A stretch of 64,000 nucleotides of DNA from Collinsella aerofaciens (lineage in GTDB: Bacteria; Actinomycetota; Coriobacteriia; Coriobacteriales; Coriobacteriaceae): the NCBI RefSeq assembly GCF_028209885.1, contig NZ_JAQLEM010000009.1, positions 14,262-78,261 on the forward strand. Reading direction: 5' to 3'. Positions 24,788-33,913 of the stretch are shown here, in pieces. The notes beneath the pieces were generated by a model. That model was given only the letters and a program-made list of their open reading frames with translations, ran no database searches and was not told the DNA's origin. The position numbers and the translations under genes are program-made. Each line of letters begins with the position of its first letter. The stretch's first letter is position 1.

Positions 24788-26353
24788 ATGGATGTTTCAA
24801 TGCTGACGGTCGCCCTGCTCGCTTGTCCCCTCGTGTTCTCCCTGATTATGGCTGCGCTCCCCAAGACGACGTCCTACAGCGTCTTTGCGGGGCTCAACAC
24901 CATCTCCGTCGCGGCGACCCTCGTCCTTTCGGTCGTCACCGCGGGAACCATGCTCTCGAGCGGGCAGAATATCGACGCTTTGGGCCTGTGGCTCCATCTC
25001 GATTCGCTCTCGTCGATCTTCGTCCTTCTGGTAGGCATCATCGGGTTCATCACCGGCGTGTACTCCATCTCCTATATCAAGATCGATATCGAGGAGAAGA
25101 CCATGCCGGCCGAGCGCACCAAGCAGTACTACGCGCTGTTTAGCCTGTTCGTTTTCACGATGCTGCTCGCCTGCCTGTCCAACAACATCATCCTCACCTG
25201 GGCGGCGGTCGAGGCCACCACGTTGTCGACCGTGTTCCTCGTGGGCATCTACAAGAACAAGCAGGCGCTCGAGGCGTCTTGGAAGTACGCGATGGTCTGC
25301 ACCGCCGGCGTGGCCTTCGGCCTGTTCGGCACGCTGCTCATCTACGCGAACGCCGCCGATATCATGCCCAACGCGCATGAGGCAGCCTTCCTCACCTCCA
25401 TCATGCCCTACGCCGACCAGTTCGACCCGATGCTCGTGCGCCTCGCGTTCGCGTTCATCGTCATCGGCTTCGGCACCAAGGCGGGCCTGTTCCCCATGCA
25501 CACTTGGCTGCCCGACGCGCACTCCCAGGCTCCGAGCCCGGTCTCCGCGCTGCTCTCGGGCGTGCTGCTCAAGTGCGCCATGCTGGTGATCATCCGCTTC
25601 TACTCCCTGTCCATCATCACGGTGGGCGACACCTATCCGCGTACGCTCCTGCTCATCCTGGGCACGCTGTCCATCCTGGTGGCCGCCCTGTGCATCTTTA
25701 AGCAGGACGATATCAAGCGCCGCTTCGCGTACTCCTCCGTCGACAACGTCGGCGTGGTCGCGCTGTGCCTGGGTATCGGTGGTCCGCTCGGTATCGCCGC
25801 CTGCCTGCTGCACTGCATCTTCCACGGTTTCACGAAGGCGCTCGCCTTCTGCATGGCCGGTAACATCCAGCACATCTACCACACCCGCGACCTGAACAAG
25901 ATCAAGGGCGTCGTCGAGATCGCTCCCGTCACGGCAGCGCTCACCATCATCGCCCTGCTCGCGCTCGCCGCCTTCCCGCCGTTCGCCCTGTTCATCTCCG
26001 AGTTCCTCACCTTCGTGGCCGGCGTCCAGTCCGGTCCCATCTGGGTGGTCGTGCTCGTGGCCATTGGCCTCACCGGCGTGTACTTTGCCCTTACCGGCAT
26101 CGCGCTCAAGTCCATCTTCGGCAAGGCGCCCGAGGGCATGAAGCGCCACGAGGTGCCCGCCCTCATGATCATCCCCGAGATCGCCCTCGCGATCGTGGTC
26201 ATGTGGTTCGGTATCGCCACCCCGGTCGCCATCACGAACGGCGTCGAGGATGCAACGTCCGTCGTTTTGAACCAGAGCGTCGAAGAGCTCCACGAGGCTC
26301 CTCTCTACCGCATGGTGTTCAGTTCCCAGACCAAGACAAGCGAGGTGAATTAG
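24788..26353 (+). CDS. hyfF: Hydrogenase-4 component F, antiporter-like membrane subunit
   Basis: A 521-residue NuoN/NuoM-like protein with about 14 spans; GLFPMHTWLPDAHSQAPSPV and SALLSGVLLKCAMLVIIRFY are the typical channel helices. It is the third antiporter-like subunit of the complex, so up to three translocation channels may be present, besides HyfC. It begins three bases after hyfE and ends five bases before hyfG. Confidence 0.92.
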   Translation: MDVSMLTVALLACPLVFSLIMAALPKTTSYSVFAGLNTISVAATLVLSVVTAGTMLSSGQNIDALGLWLHLDSLSSIFVLLVGIIGFITGVYSISYIKIDIEEKTMPAERTKQYYALFSLFVFTMLLACLSNNIILTWAAVEATTLSTVFLVGIYKNKQALEASWKYAMVCTAGVAFGLFGTLLIYANAADIMPNAHEAAFLTSIMPYADQFDPMLVRLAFAFIVIGFGTKAGLFPMHTWLPDAHSQAPSPVSALLSGVLLKCAMLVIIRFYSLSIITVGDTYPRTLLLILGTLSILVAALCIFKQDDIKRRFAYSSVDNVGVVALCLGIGGPLGIAACLLHCIFHGFTKALAFCMAGNIQHIYHTRDLNKIKGVVEIAPVTAALTIIALLALAAFPPFALFISEFLTFVAGVQSGPIWVVVLVAIGLTGVYFALTGIALKSIFGKAPEGMKRHEVPALMIIPEIALAIVVMWFGIATPVAITNGVEDATSVVLNQSVEELHEAPLYRMVFSSQTKTSEVN

Positions 26354-26357
26354 CACC

Positions 26358-28130
26358 ATGGCAGAACCTGAAAAGAAGGACTACGCTCGTCGTTGCGAAA
26401 GCCACGTCGAGGCCCTGCGCGCCGCAGTGCCGGGCGCTATCGAGAAGGTTGAGTGGCAGTGCGAGGACCAGCTGACGATCACCGTCAAGCTGGACAAGCT
26501 GCCCGAGGCCGTCCACTACCTGTACTACGAGCGCTACGGCTGGATTCCCGTGATTGTCGGCAACGACGAGCGCTCCCTGTGCGGCCGTTACGCCGTGTAC
26601 TACGTCATCTCCATGGAGGGGGAGGACCCCGGCTGGGTTACCGTGCGTGCCGAGGTCGACCCCGCCAAGATGACGTTCCCGTCCGTGACGCCGTTCGTCC
26701 CCGCCTGCGTGTGGGGCGAGCGCGAGCTGCGCGATATGTTCGGCCTGATTCCCGAGGGTCTGCCCGACCGCCGTCGCCTGGTGCTTCCCGACGATTGGCC
26801 CAGCGGGCTGTACCCGTTGCGCAAGGATTCGATGGATTACCGTTTCCGCCCCGCCCCCGCGAGCGACATGGAAAACTACGAATTCTTGGCCGACACCAAG
26901 GGCAAGGAGACCACGCTCGTCCCCATGGGACCGTTGCACATCACCTCCGACGAGCCCGGCCACTTCCGCCTGTTCGTTGAGGGCGAGACGATCGTCGATG
27001 CCGACTACCGTCTGTTCTACGTGCACCGCGGCATGGAGAAGGTCGCCGAGACGCGCCTGAACTATGACGCCGTGACGTTCCTCGCCGACCGCATCTGCGG
27101 CATCTGCGGCTGCGCCCACTCGGTGGCCTATGCCGAGGCCGTCGAGCGCGCCCAGGGCATTCATGTCCCGCCGCGCGCCCAGTACATCCGCGCCATCATG
27201 CTCGAGGTCGAGCGTCTGCACTCACACCTGCTCAATATTGGCCTCGCATCGCACTACACCGGCTTCGACTCCGGCTTCCAGCAGTTCTTCCGCGTCCGCG
27301 AGAAGTCCATGGACCTGGCCGAGAAGCTCTCCGGTCACCGCAAGACCTACGGCCTCAACGTGATCGGCGGCGTGCGTCGCGACATTTTGGCCGAGCAGAA
27401 GCTCTCCACGCTCACGACTATCCACCAGCTGCGCTCCGAGGTTCAGGAGCTCGTCGACGTCTTGCTCTCCACGCCCAACTTTATTGAGCGTACGAGTGGC
27501 ATCGGCATCTTGGACCGCAAGATCGCACGCGACTTCTCGCCGGTCGGCCCGCTCATGCGTGGCTCGGGCTATGCCCGCGACGTGCGCTTTGACCATCCCT
27601 TCGACGGCTACGCCGATCCGGACGTCCAAAAGATGCACGCCGCTACGGCCGACACCTGCGATGCCTTCGGCCGCACCGCCGTCCGCATCCAGGAGGTCTA
27701 TGATTCGATCGACATGATCGAGACTATGCTCGAGAACTGCCCGTCGGGCCCCATCCTCACCACGGATTGGGAGTACACCCCGCACAAGTACGCCATCGGC
27801 GCCACCGAGGCGCCGCGCGGCGAGGACGTGCACTGGGCCATGCTCGGCAATAACCAGAAGTGCTACCGCTGGCGCGCCAAGGCCGCCACGTACAGTAACT
27901 GGCCGGTCCTGCGCTACATGTTCCGCGGCAACACCGTGGGCGATGCGGCGCTGATCGTTGGCTCGCTCGACCCGTGCTATTCCTGCACCGACCGCGTGAC
28001 GGTGACCGATGTCGCCGCCAAGCGCGACCACGTGCTCGACAAGGAGCAGTTCGAGAACGTCTGGCGCGACAAGTCGCCGCTCGCGGGCGAGGGCACCATG
28101 GCCGCTCCGCTCGATGAGGAGGCGCTCTAA
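26358..28130 (+). CDS. hyfG: Hydrogenase-4 large subunit (group 4 NiFe), fused to a NuoC-like domain
   Basis: The first 160 residues are the 30-kDa NuoC-like domain (WGERELRDMFGL); the rest is the NuoD-like NiFe catalytic subunit. NiFe ligands are the paired cysteines in RICGICGCAHS (Cys247, Cys250) and in DPCYSC (Cys540, Cys543). A tail of about 47 residues follows the last cysteine, which the HycI-type protease must remove after nickel insertion. 590 residues, slightly longer than E. coli HyfG/HycE. It reduces protons to H2 at the cytoplasmic side. Confidence 0.96.
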   Translation: MAEPEKKDYARRCESHVEALRAAVPGAIEKVEWQCEDQLTITVKLDKLPEAVHYLYYERYGWIPVIVGNDERSLCGRYAVYYVISMEGEDPGWVTVRAEVDPAKMTFPSVTPFVPACVWGERELRDMFGLIPEGLPDRRRLVLPDDWPSGLYPLRKDSMDYRFRPAPASDMENYEFLADTKGKETTLVPMGPLHITSDEPGHFRLFVEGETIVDADYRLFYVHRGMEKVAETRLNYDAVTFLADRICGICGCAHSVAYAEAVERAQGIHVPPRAQYIRAIMLEVERLHSHLLNIGLASHYTGFDSGFQQFFRVREKSMDLAEKLSGHRKTYGLNVIGGVRRDILAEQKLSTLTTIHQLRSEVQELVDVLLSTPNFIERTSGIGILDRKIARDFSPVGPLMRGSGYARDVRFDHPFDGYADPDVQKMHAATADTCDAFGRTAVRIQEVYDSIDMIETMLENCPSGPILTTDWEYTPHKYAIGATEAPRGEDVHWAMLGNNQKCYRWRAKAATYSNWPVLRYMFRGNTVGDAALIVGSLDPCYSCTDRVTVTDVAAKRDHVLDKEQFENVWRDKSPLAGEGTMAAPLDEEAL

Positions 28131-28131
28131 T

Positions 28132-28848
28132 ATGCTGAAGCTTTGGAAGGTTAACGCCAAGGCCGGCGACGCGACGGTCAAGTACCCGTTTGCGCCGTTC
28201 CCCACCAACAAGGACATGCGCGGCAAGCCCGAGCACAATGCCGAGCTCTGCATCGCCTGCGGTGCCTGCGGCGTGGCGTGCCCGGCCGATGCCATTCGCA
28301 TGGACACCGACCTTTCGGCCGATACCATCACCTGGTCGATCGACTACGGCCGCTGCATCTTTTGCGGCCGCTGTGAGGAAGCCTGCCCCATGGAGGCCAT
28401 CAAGCTCACCGAGGAGTTTGAGCTGGCCGTCATGAGCAAGGACGACCTCACCAGCAAGAGCGTCTACACGCTCGAGCACTGCTCGCGTTGCGGCAAGCCG
28501 TTTGCCCCGCACAAGGAGATCGACTACGCCAAGCGCCTGCTGCAAAAGGCCGGCGGCATGGAGGCCGAGCAGGCCGCCCGTACCGTCGGTATGTGCCAGG
28601 AGTGCAAGCGCGAGCTCGACGCCCTGCGCGCCGCTTCGGCCGTAAAGACCGGCAACGCTGCCGGCATGGCTGCCAACGAGACGCTTGCGTCCGGCGAGCC
28701 CCAGGGCCCCGGCATGGAGTATCTGGGCGGCCACGGCGTGAACCCGGAGTATATCGACCGCGAGCTCAACCCCGATGCGCCCGAGATTCCCGCCGGACCG
28801 GCGCCGGTCGAGGGCATCATCATGGATTTTGATACGAAGGAGGAGTAA
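28132..28848 (+). CDS. hyfH: Hydrogenase-4 component H, 2x[4Fe-4S] ferredoxin with long C-terminus
   Basis: Residues 1-100 are the NuoI-like ferredoxin with CIACGACGVACP and CIFCGRCEEACP. Unlike the roughly 180-residue E. coli proteins this one has 238 residues. After the ferredoxin comes a four-cysteine set (HCSRCGKPF, then MCQECKREL about 45 residues on) able to bind zinc or another cluster, then a Gly/Pro-rich tail. The start ATG 28132 follows the hyfG stop by one base and uses GAGGAGG inside hyfG. It carries electrons between HyfA and HyfI. Confidence 0.92.
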   Translation: MLKLWKVNAKAGDATVKYPFAPFPTNKDMRGKPEHNAELCIACGACGVACPADAIRMDTDLSADTITWSIDYGRCIFCGRCEEACPMEAIKLTEEFELAVMSKDDLTSKSVYTLEHCSRCGKPFAPHKEIDYAKRLLQKAGGMEAEQAARTVGMCQECKRELDALRAASAVKTGNAAGMAANETLASGEPQGPGMEYLGGHGVNPEYIDRELNPDAPEIPAGPAPVEGIIMDFDTKEE

Positions 28849-28850
28849 CC

Positions 28851-29633
28851 ATGGCCGAACCCACGCTTTTGCCCGAGCGGCTTCAGTACCGCCCGACCAA
28901 GATCGAGCTCGACGAGAGCATCGAGAAGGCCAAGGCGACCCTTCTTAAGAAGATCAAGCGCTCGGTGTACGTCTACCGTGTTGACTGCGGCGGCTGCAAC
29001 GGCTGCGAGATCGAGATCTTCGGTTCCATCACGCCCGTCTTCGACGTCGAGCGCTTTGGCATCAAGGTCGTGCCTTCGCCCCGTCACGCCGATGTGCTGC
29101 TGTACACCGGTGCCGTGACGCGTGCCATGCGCATGCCGGCCCTGCGCGCCTTTGAGGCCGCACCCGATCCCAAGATCGTGGTGTCCTATGGCGCGTGCGG
29201 CTGCACCGGCGGCATCTTCTACGACAACTACTGCGTCTGGGGCGGCACGGATAAGATTTTGCCGGTCGATGTCTACATCCCCGGCTGCCCGCCTAGCCCC
29301 GCGCAGACCGTCTACGGCTTTGCCATGGCGCTCGGTCTGCTGGACCAAAAGCTCCATGCCGAGACCACGGTGGAGGCCGCCGGCGAGCAGGCCGATATCC
29401 TGCACCCCGGCGTGCCGTACAAGCTGCGCGTTGCCATCGAGCGCGAGGCTCGCGCCATGAGCGGCTACCGTTACGGCCGCGACCTGGCCAACGAGTTTAT
29501 GGATACGCTCGAGGGCGCGCCCAAGGGTGATATCCGAGGTGCCATGGCGCTGCTCATCGACAAGCAGGACGATCCGCGCCGCGTTGAGGTCTACTCGGCG
29601 CTGCAGGATCTGGTGCTGGCCGGAGGTCGTTAG
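28851..29633 (+). CDS. hyfI: Hydrogenase-4 small subunit, NuoB-like
   Basis: A 260-residue protein with the proximal-cluster motif of group 4 hydrogenases: CGGCNGCEIE (Cys46, Cys49, Cys52), GACGCTGG and IPGCPPSPAQTVYG. It holds one 4Fe-4S cluster that hands electrons to the NiFe site of HyfG. GAAGGAGGAG precedes ATG 28851. The hycH gene starts at the base after its stop. Confidence 0.94.
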   Translation: MAEPTLLPERLQYRPTKIELDESIEKAKATLLKKIKRSVYVYRVDCGGCNGCEIEIFGSITPVFDVERFGIKVVPSPRHADVLLYTGAVTRAMRMPALRAFEAAPDPKIVVSYGACGCTGGIFYDNYCVWGGTDKILPVDVYIPGCPPSPAQTVYGFAMALGLLDQKLHAETTVEAAGEQADILHPGVPYKLRVAIEREARAMSGYRYGRDLANEFMDTLEGAPKGDIRGAMALLIDKQDDPRRVEVYSALQDLVLAGGR

Positions 29634-30215
29634 ATGGAGCTCACGGACCGCTCTGGTTACTTTGCGGGTCCCGGCATGCTCGGCGGCTCTTTTGGCGATG
29701 CCTCGCGCGCAAGCGACGAGGCCGCCGAGGGCGTCGCCGACCCCTGCCTGGGCCACGCGCCCGACCAGGTGGTCTTCTATGAGCTCACGCGTAAGTTTGT
29801 GGAGACCGAGGAAGACGTTCCCCAGGAGGCCTGCGACGTGCTGTACTACACGCTCGCCGTAGGCCACCACACCGGCGTGCTCGACTGCTTTGAGCCGCGC
29901 CTGTCGGTGCCGGTGGATGTGTTTTATTCGCTTGTCGACGCGCTGCCGGAGGGGGAGGCCCGGACTAAGTTTGAGGCCATCCGCTCCTTTGGCGAGTGCC
30001 AGCTCGACAAGGCGGCGGTGCCGTCGCTGCTCGAGGCCTGCGATGCGCTGCTCGACGAGCGCGGTTTTCGCGGGTCGGCCAAGGCCGGCATCTCGGTGTT
30101 CGACGATGACTTTGGCCTGCATGCCCAGCAGGTCGCGTTCTTAATGAAGTTCCGCGATTTGGTGGAGCGCGTGCGCGATGTTTCGGGCGTGTATCTGACG
30201 GGAAGGTTGCAGTAA
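29634..30215 (+). CDS. HycH/HyfJ-family formate hydrogenlyase maturation protein
   Basis: A 193-residue soluble protein placed where HyfJ/HycH stands in E. coli. Matching features are VVFYELTRKFVE, YYTLAVGHHTGVLDCF and the C-terminal QVAFLMKFRDLVERVRDVSG. The family is needed for assembly of the large subunit but is not part of the final complex. It is about 55 residues longer than E. coli HycH, mainly at the N-terminus and in the middle. It overlaps the next start by one base. Confidence 0.82.
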   Translation: MELTDRSGYFAGPGMLGGSFGDASRASDEAAEGVADPCLGHAPDQVVFYELTRKFVETEEDVPQEACDVLYYTLAVGHHTGVLDCFEPRLSVPVDVFYSLVDALPEGEARTKFEAIRSFGECQLDKAAVPSLLEACDALLDERGFRGSAKAGISVFDDDFGLHAQQVAFLMKFRDLVERVRDVSGVYLTGRLQ

Positions 30216-30718
30216 TGGGTCGCGTTGTGGATGGACGTGTGAACGGCGCCCCGTTTGCGGGTATCGTGCTCACGGCGGGAAGCGTGCTGCGTGCCGACGA
30301 TGCCGCCGGCCCCGTGCTCTCCAAAAAGATGGAGGACGCGCCCATCGCCGGTTGGTACACCATCGACGGCGGGCAAACGCCCGAGGACGACATCATCGAG
30401 GTTAAGCGTGAGCGTCCGCCGCGTTTGGTTTTGGTCGATGCCGCCGACATGGCGCTGCCCGTCGGCGCCATCCGCTTGCTCGACAAACGTGACGTGGCCC
30501 GCAAGTCGATGTTCACCACGCATTCGCTCCCTTTGTCGATTCTGATCGAGGAAATCGAGCAATCGTGCGAAGATATCGTCTTCATAGGGATTCAGCCGGG
30601 CGATACGGAGTTTTACAACCCTATGTCCCCGGAGGTCTTTGACGCCGTCGACGCCGTGTACGACGCCGTGGCCGCCAACGACTTTTCCCACTTTGTCCGC
30701 TTGGGGCAAGAGCAATAG
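30215..30718 (+). CDS. hycI: Hydrogenase maturation endopeptidase, HycI type
   Basis: A 167-residue protease that trims the C-terminal tail of the NiFe large subunit. Nickel-sensing acidic residues are expected in LRADDAAGP (near residue 29) and LVDAADMAL (near residue 77), and the HSLPLSILIEEIEQ with GIQPGDTEFYNPMSPEV blocks match the HycI family. Its substrate should be HyfG, 1.5 kb upstream, which has the matching tail. It starts on the last base of the hycH stop codon. Confidence 0.88.
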   Translation: MGRVVDGRVNGAPFAGIVLTAGSVLRADDAAGPVLSKKMEDAPIAGWYTIDGGQTPEDDIIEVKRERPPRLVLVDAADMALPVGAIRLLDKRDVARKSMFTTHSLPLSILIEEIEQSCEDIVFIGIQPGDTEFYNPMSPEVFDAVDAVYDAVAANDFSHFVRLGQEQ

Positions 30719-30757
30719 GAGCGCTTGTCCCTGCTGATTAGGAAAGAAGTGATTGAC

Positions 30758-31597
30758 ATGGCAGATTCCAAGGTGGAGTACCCCGCTCCTGATTGCCTGG
30801 CACCCGCCGCGATCGAGGCCAAGACCGAGGTCGCCGGCGTGACCAAGGCCAACCTGCCGGTCGCAAAGGCCTTTCTGTTGGCAATGTTCGCCGGTGCGTT
30901 TATTGCCTTCGGTGGCCTGTTCTTTACCGTGTTCTTGAGCGATAGCACGCTGGGCTGGGGCGCCCAGCGCGTCGTGGGCGGCCTGTGCTTTTGCCTGGGC
31001 CTGGTGCTGGTGCTGGTGTGCGGCGCCGAGCTGTTTACCGGCAATTCGCTTATGGTCTGCGCGCTCAAGAGCAAAAAGATCACCCTGGCTCAGATGCTCA
31101 AGGCTTGGGTCGTCGTGTGGGTCGGCAATTTTGTCGGTGCCTTGTTCATCGTCTTTTTGGTGTACATGGCCGGCATCTATAAGCTCAACGGCGAGGCGGT
31201 CGCCAACTCCATGGTGAACGTCGCCGCCGGTAAGGTGACGGTCGACTGGGTGACGATCTTCTTCCGCGGCATCCTGTGCAACATCTTTGTGTGCCTGGCC
31301 GTGTGGATTGGCACTGCGGGCAAGACCGTGGTCGATAAGGTTGTGGGCATTTTGCTGCCCATCGCCGCCTTTGTGGCCTGCGGTTTTGAGCACTGCGTTG
31401 CCAACATGTACTTTTTGCCCATGGGTGCCGTGATGCACGCGTGCGGCTATGGTGCCAAGGTTGCCGGGGCCGATGCGCTCAACGTCGCGGGTATTGCGTT
31501 TAATCTATCCGCCGCCACGCTGGGCAACATCGTGGGCGGCGCGGTTCTGGTCGCGCTCGGCTACTGGTTTATCTACGCCAAGAAGTCCGAGGCGTAA
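30758..31597 (+). CDS. focA: Formate channel of the FNT family
   Basis: A 279-residue, six-span protein of the formate/nitrite transporter family. GAFIAFGGLFFTV and CGAELFTGNSLMV are the family signatures; GFEHCVANMYFLPMG contains the central-pore histidine. It passes formate across the membrane as the last gene of the formate hydrogenlyase operon, as focB does in the E. coli hyf operon. ATG 30758 follows AGGAAAG. A strong terminator lies 20 bases after the stop. Confidence 0.93.
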   Translation: MADSKVEYPAPDCLAPAAIEAKTEVAGVTKANLPVAKAFLLAMFAGAFIAFGGLFFTVFLSDSTLGWGAQRVVGGLCFCLGLVLVLVCGAELFTGNSLMVCALKSKKITLAQMLKAWVVVWVGNFVGALFIVFLVYMAGIYKLNGEAVANSMVNVAAGKVTVDWVTIFFRGILCNIFVCLAVWIGTAGKTVVDKVVGILLPIAAFVACGFEHCVANMYFLPMGAVMHACGYGAKVAGADALNVAGIAFNLSAATLGNIVGGAVLVALGYWFIYAKKSEA

Positions 31598-31619
31598 GGT
31601 ACCGTCTGTTTGACGTTGG

Positions 31620-31655
31620 GCCTCCCGCGGGGCGTTGCCGTGCGGGAGGCTTTTT
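31620..31655 (+). terminator. Intrinsic terminator after focA
   Basis: GCCTCCCGC / GCGGGAGGC with a 13-base loop, then TTTTTGGG. It closes the 15-kb formate hydrogenlyase operon. Confidence 0.95.
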
Positions 31656-31719
31656 GGGTCTGGGGCTCGTTGCCGGGCTGTTGGCCTGTTGTGTTTGGCT
31701 TGTGAAAGGGGTAATCGAG

Positions 31720-33837
31720 ATGGCATCTGCTGTGGAGCGTGACGGTCGTGCCGTGGTGACCACATGCGGGGGATGCTATGCCGATTGCGCCTTTGCGGCT
31801 CATGTTGAGGATGGTCGCGTGGTGGCCGAGTTACCGGTGCCGGGGCATCCGTGCGCGGCGCGTGCCCTCTGCGCCCGCGGTCGGCATCGCCTGGCAATGC
31901 CGTTTGACGAGCGCGATCGCATTGTGCATCCCATGCGCCGACGAACTGATGGCTCGGGGTTCGATGCGATTACCTGGGACGAGGCGTTTGCCCAGATTGC
32001 CGAGCGTCTTTTGGGGATTGTTGACGAATGCGGGCCCCGTGCGCTGGGCATGACGCTCGGCGTGCCCTCGTTCGACCGCTACTGGGCGTATCGCTTTATG
32101 CATGCGCTGGGCTCGCCCAACGTGTACGGTGCCGATGGCGCCTGCGAGGTAAGCCGACTTACCGGTTGGGAGCACAGCCTGGGCTATAGTCCCGCCTCCG
32201 ACCTAGCGCACACCAATTGCATCATGTACCTTGGGCGTTCCATTGTCGATTCGTCGACGATGGGGGCCGTTGACGCGCTCAACGATGCCCGTCGCCGTGG
32301 GGCGAAGATTATCGTGGTCGACCCCCGGCGCAGCGGCTCGGCTGCGCTTGCCGACCGCTGGCTGCGCGTGCGCCCGGGCTGCGACCTGGCCTTGCTGCTG
32401 GGCATTGCGCATGTGCTCATTGCCGAGGACTTGTACGACCACGAGTTCGTGACCCGCTATACCACGGGCTTTGACGAGCTGGCGCAGGCGTCCCGTGCTT
32501 GGACGCCCGAGTGGACCGAGTCGATGTGCGACGTGCCGGCCGCAGAGATCGCCGCCACGGCGCGTGATCTAGCTGCCGCCGCGCCTGCTGCCGTGGTGGA
32601 CGCCGGCTTTCATGGCGGCATCGGTATCGCGTATGCCAATAGCACCCAGACCGCGCGCGCGATTTGTCTGGTCGATGTGCTGCTGGGCTGCATCGGACAC
32701 GCGGGCGGTGCCCTCAACCCGCCCACGCCGCTTGCTTTGGGCGATTTGGACCCTGCGCGTTTCGCGACGCCGTCGATGCCACGTGAGCCCAAGTTGGGGT
32801 CCGAGCGCTATCCACTGGTCGATCCGGTGCGCGGCCTGTGCACGACCATCGGTCAGTCGATTCTTGCTGGCGATTTGCGTGGACTCATCGTCTATGCCAG
32901 TAACCCCGGTGCGGGCTATGGCAATGCGCAGGCTTGGTTGGGTATTTTGCAGCAGCTTGACCTGCTCGTGACGATTGATATTCGCTGGTCCGAGACAGCG
33001 CGCGCTTCTGACTTCGTGCTGCCCGACGTGACGTATCTGGAGGCCGACCGCGGTGTGGGCACAGTCGTGGGCGCCAATGATTCGCGCGTGTTCTACCGCA
33101 ACGCCGTGCTGCCCGTGTTACATGACGACACGCGTTCCGGTCGGGAGATTTTTGCCGGTCTGGCGCAGGCGTGTGGCGTGGGCGAGTACTTCCAGTTTAC
33201 GTCTGACGATCTGGCGGCTGCCCAGGTGGCGCCTTTTGGGATCAATCTGGACGAGCTCAAGGAGCGCGGCTGGGCCGACACGGGTGTTACGTTGCCGTCG
33301 CGTACGGGCGAGCCGGCGATTCCCTTGGATAGCGGTAAAATTGCGCTGGCAAGCGACGTATGGGAACGAGCCGGCCTGGGCCGTGTACCCAACTGGATTG
33401 CTCCCATGGTGGAGCCCGGCCCGGGGATGTTTCGCCTCATTAGCGGCAACCGTCCCTTTGAGTCGCATACCTCGCGAAGGCTTGCGGCGGCCGGTGCCGC
33501 CGAGGCTGGATCGGACCTGGATGCCGTGCAGATGAATGCCGATGCTGCTGCGCACATGGGCATCGCCGACGGCGAGGTCGTCGAACTCGTGAGCGATATG
33601 GGCCGCGATCGCGTGCGCGTGGAGACGACGCCGTATCTGCATCCGGCGTGCATCTTCACCTCGGCCGCTCCCGGCGGGCGTTCGTTTGGCGCCGATGCCG
33701 GTGGCGCTCAAGCCTTGGGCGTGGGTCCGCTCGACCATACGCCGTTGCGTTGGGACCCGTTGACGGGCGCTGCGCTCACCCAGGAAAACGCCGTTCGCGT
33801 GGAAAAGATCGCGGCACGCGAGGATAATAGCGATTGA
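31720..33837 (+). CDS. Molybdopterin oxidoreductase of the DMSO-reductase family, substrate unknown
   Basis: A 705-residue protein without signal peptide. The N-terminus has a 4Fe-4S motif CGGCYADC with further cysteines in HPCAARALCARG. A cysteine in GADGACEVSRLTGWEHSLG is the likely molybdenum ligand. Bis-MGD motifs follow: ADRWLRVRPGCDLALLLG, ARASDFVLPDVTYLE with LEADRGVGTVVGAND, and the C-terminal cap from about residue 560. There is no selenocysteine. No small subunit or membrane anchor lies next to it, so it would be a single-subunit or ferredoxin-linked cytosolic enzyme. ATG 31720 follows GAAAGGGG. Placed between focA and selA. Confidence 0.85.
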   Translation: MASAVERDGRAVVTTCGGCYADCAFAAHVEDGRVVAELPVPGHPCAARALCARGRHRLAMPFDERDRIVHPMRRRTDGSGFDAITWDEAFAQIAERLLGIVDECGPRALGMTLGVPSFDRYWAYRFMHALGSPNVYGADGACEVSRLTGWEHSLGYSPASDLAHTNCIMYLGRSIVDSSTMGAVDALNDARRRGAKIIVVDPRRSGSAALADRWLRVRPGCDLALLLGIAHVLIAEDLYDHEFVTRYTTGFDELAQASRAWTPEWTESMCDVPAAEIAATARDLAAAAPAAVVDAGFHGGIGIAYANSTQTARAICLVDVLLGCIGHAGGALNPPTPLALGDLDPARFATPSMPREPKLGSERYPLVDPVRGLCTTIGQSILAGDLRGLIVYASNPGAGYGNAQAWLGILQQLDLLVTIDIRWSETARASDFVLPDVTYLEADRGVGTVVGANDSRVFYRNAVLPVLHDDTRSGREIFAGLAQACGVGEYFQFTSDDLAAAQVAPFGINLDELKERGWADTGVTLPSRTGEPAIPLDSGKIALASDVWERAGLGRVPNWIAPMVEPGPGMFRLISGNRPFESHTSRRLAAAGAAEAGSDLDAVQMNADAAAHMGIADGEVVELVSDMGRDRVRVETTPYLHPACIFTSAAPGGRSFGADAGGAQALGVGPLDHTPLRWDPLTGAALTQENAVRVEKIAAREDNSD

Positions 33838-33871
33838 TTGACTCAGCCGATCGAATTGGCTGATAGTTTGA

Positions 33872-33881
33872 CGTTCGAACG
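33872..33881. promoter_or_regulatory. Short palindrome before selA
   Basis: CGTTCGAACG directly after TTGA, within an 76-base gap; a second dyad TCAGCC/GGCTGA lies 20 bases upstream. Possible selA promoter or operator region; no clear -10 box. Confidence 0.3.
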
Positions 33882-33913
33882 ATTGATTCACCTTTGGTTT
33901 TGAAAGGTCGCAC

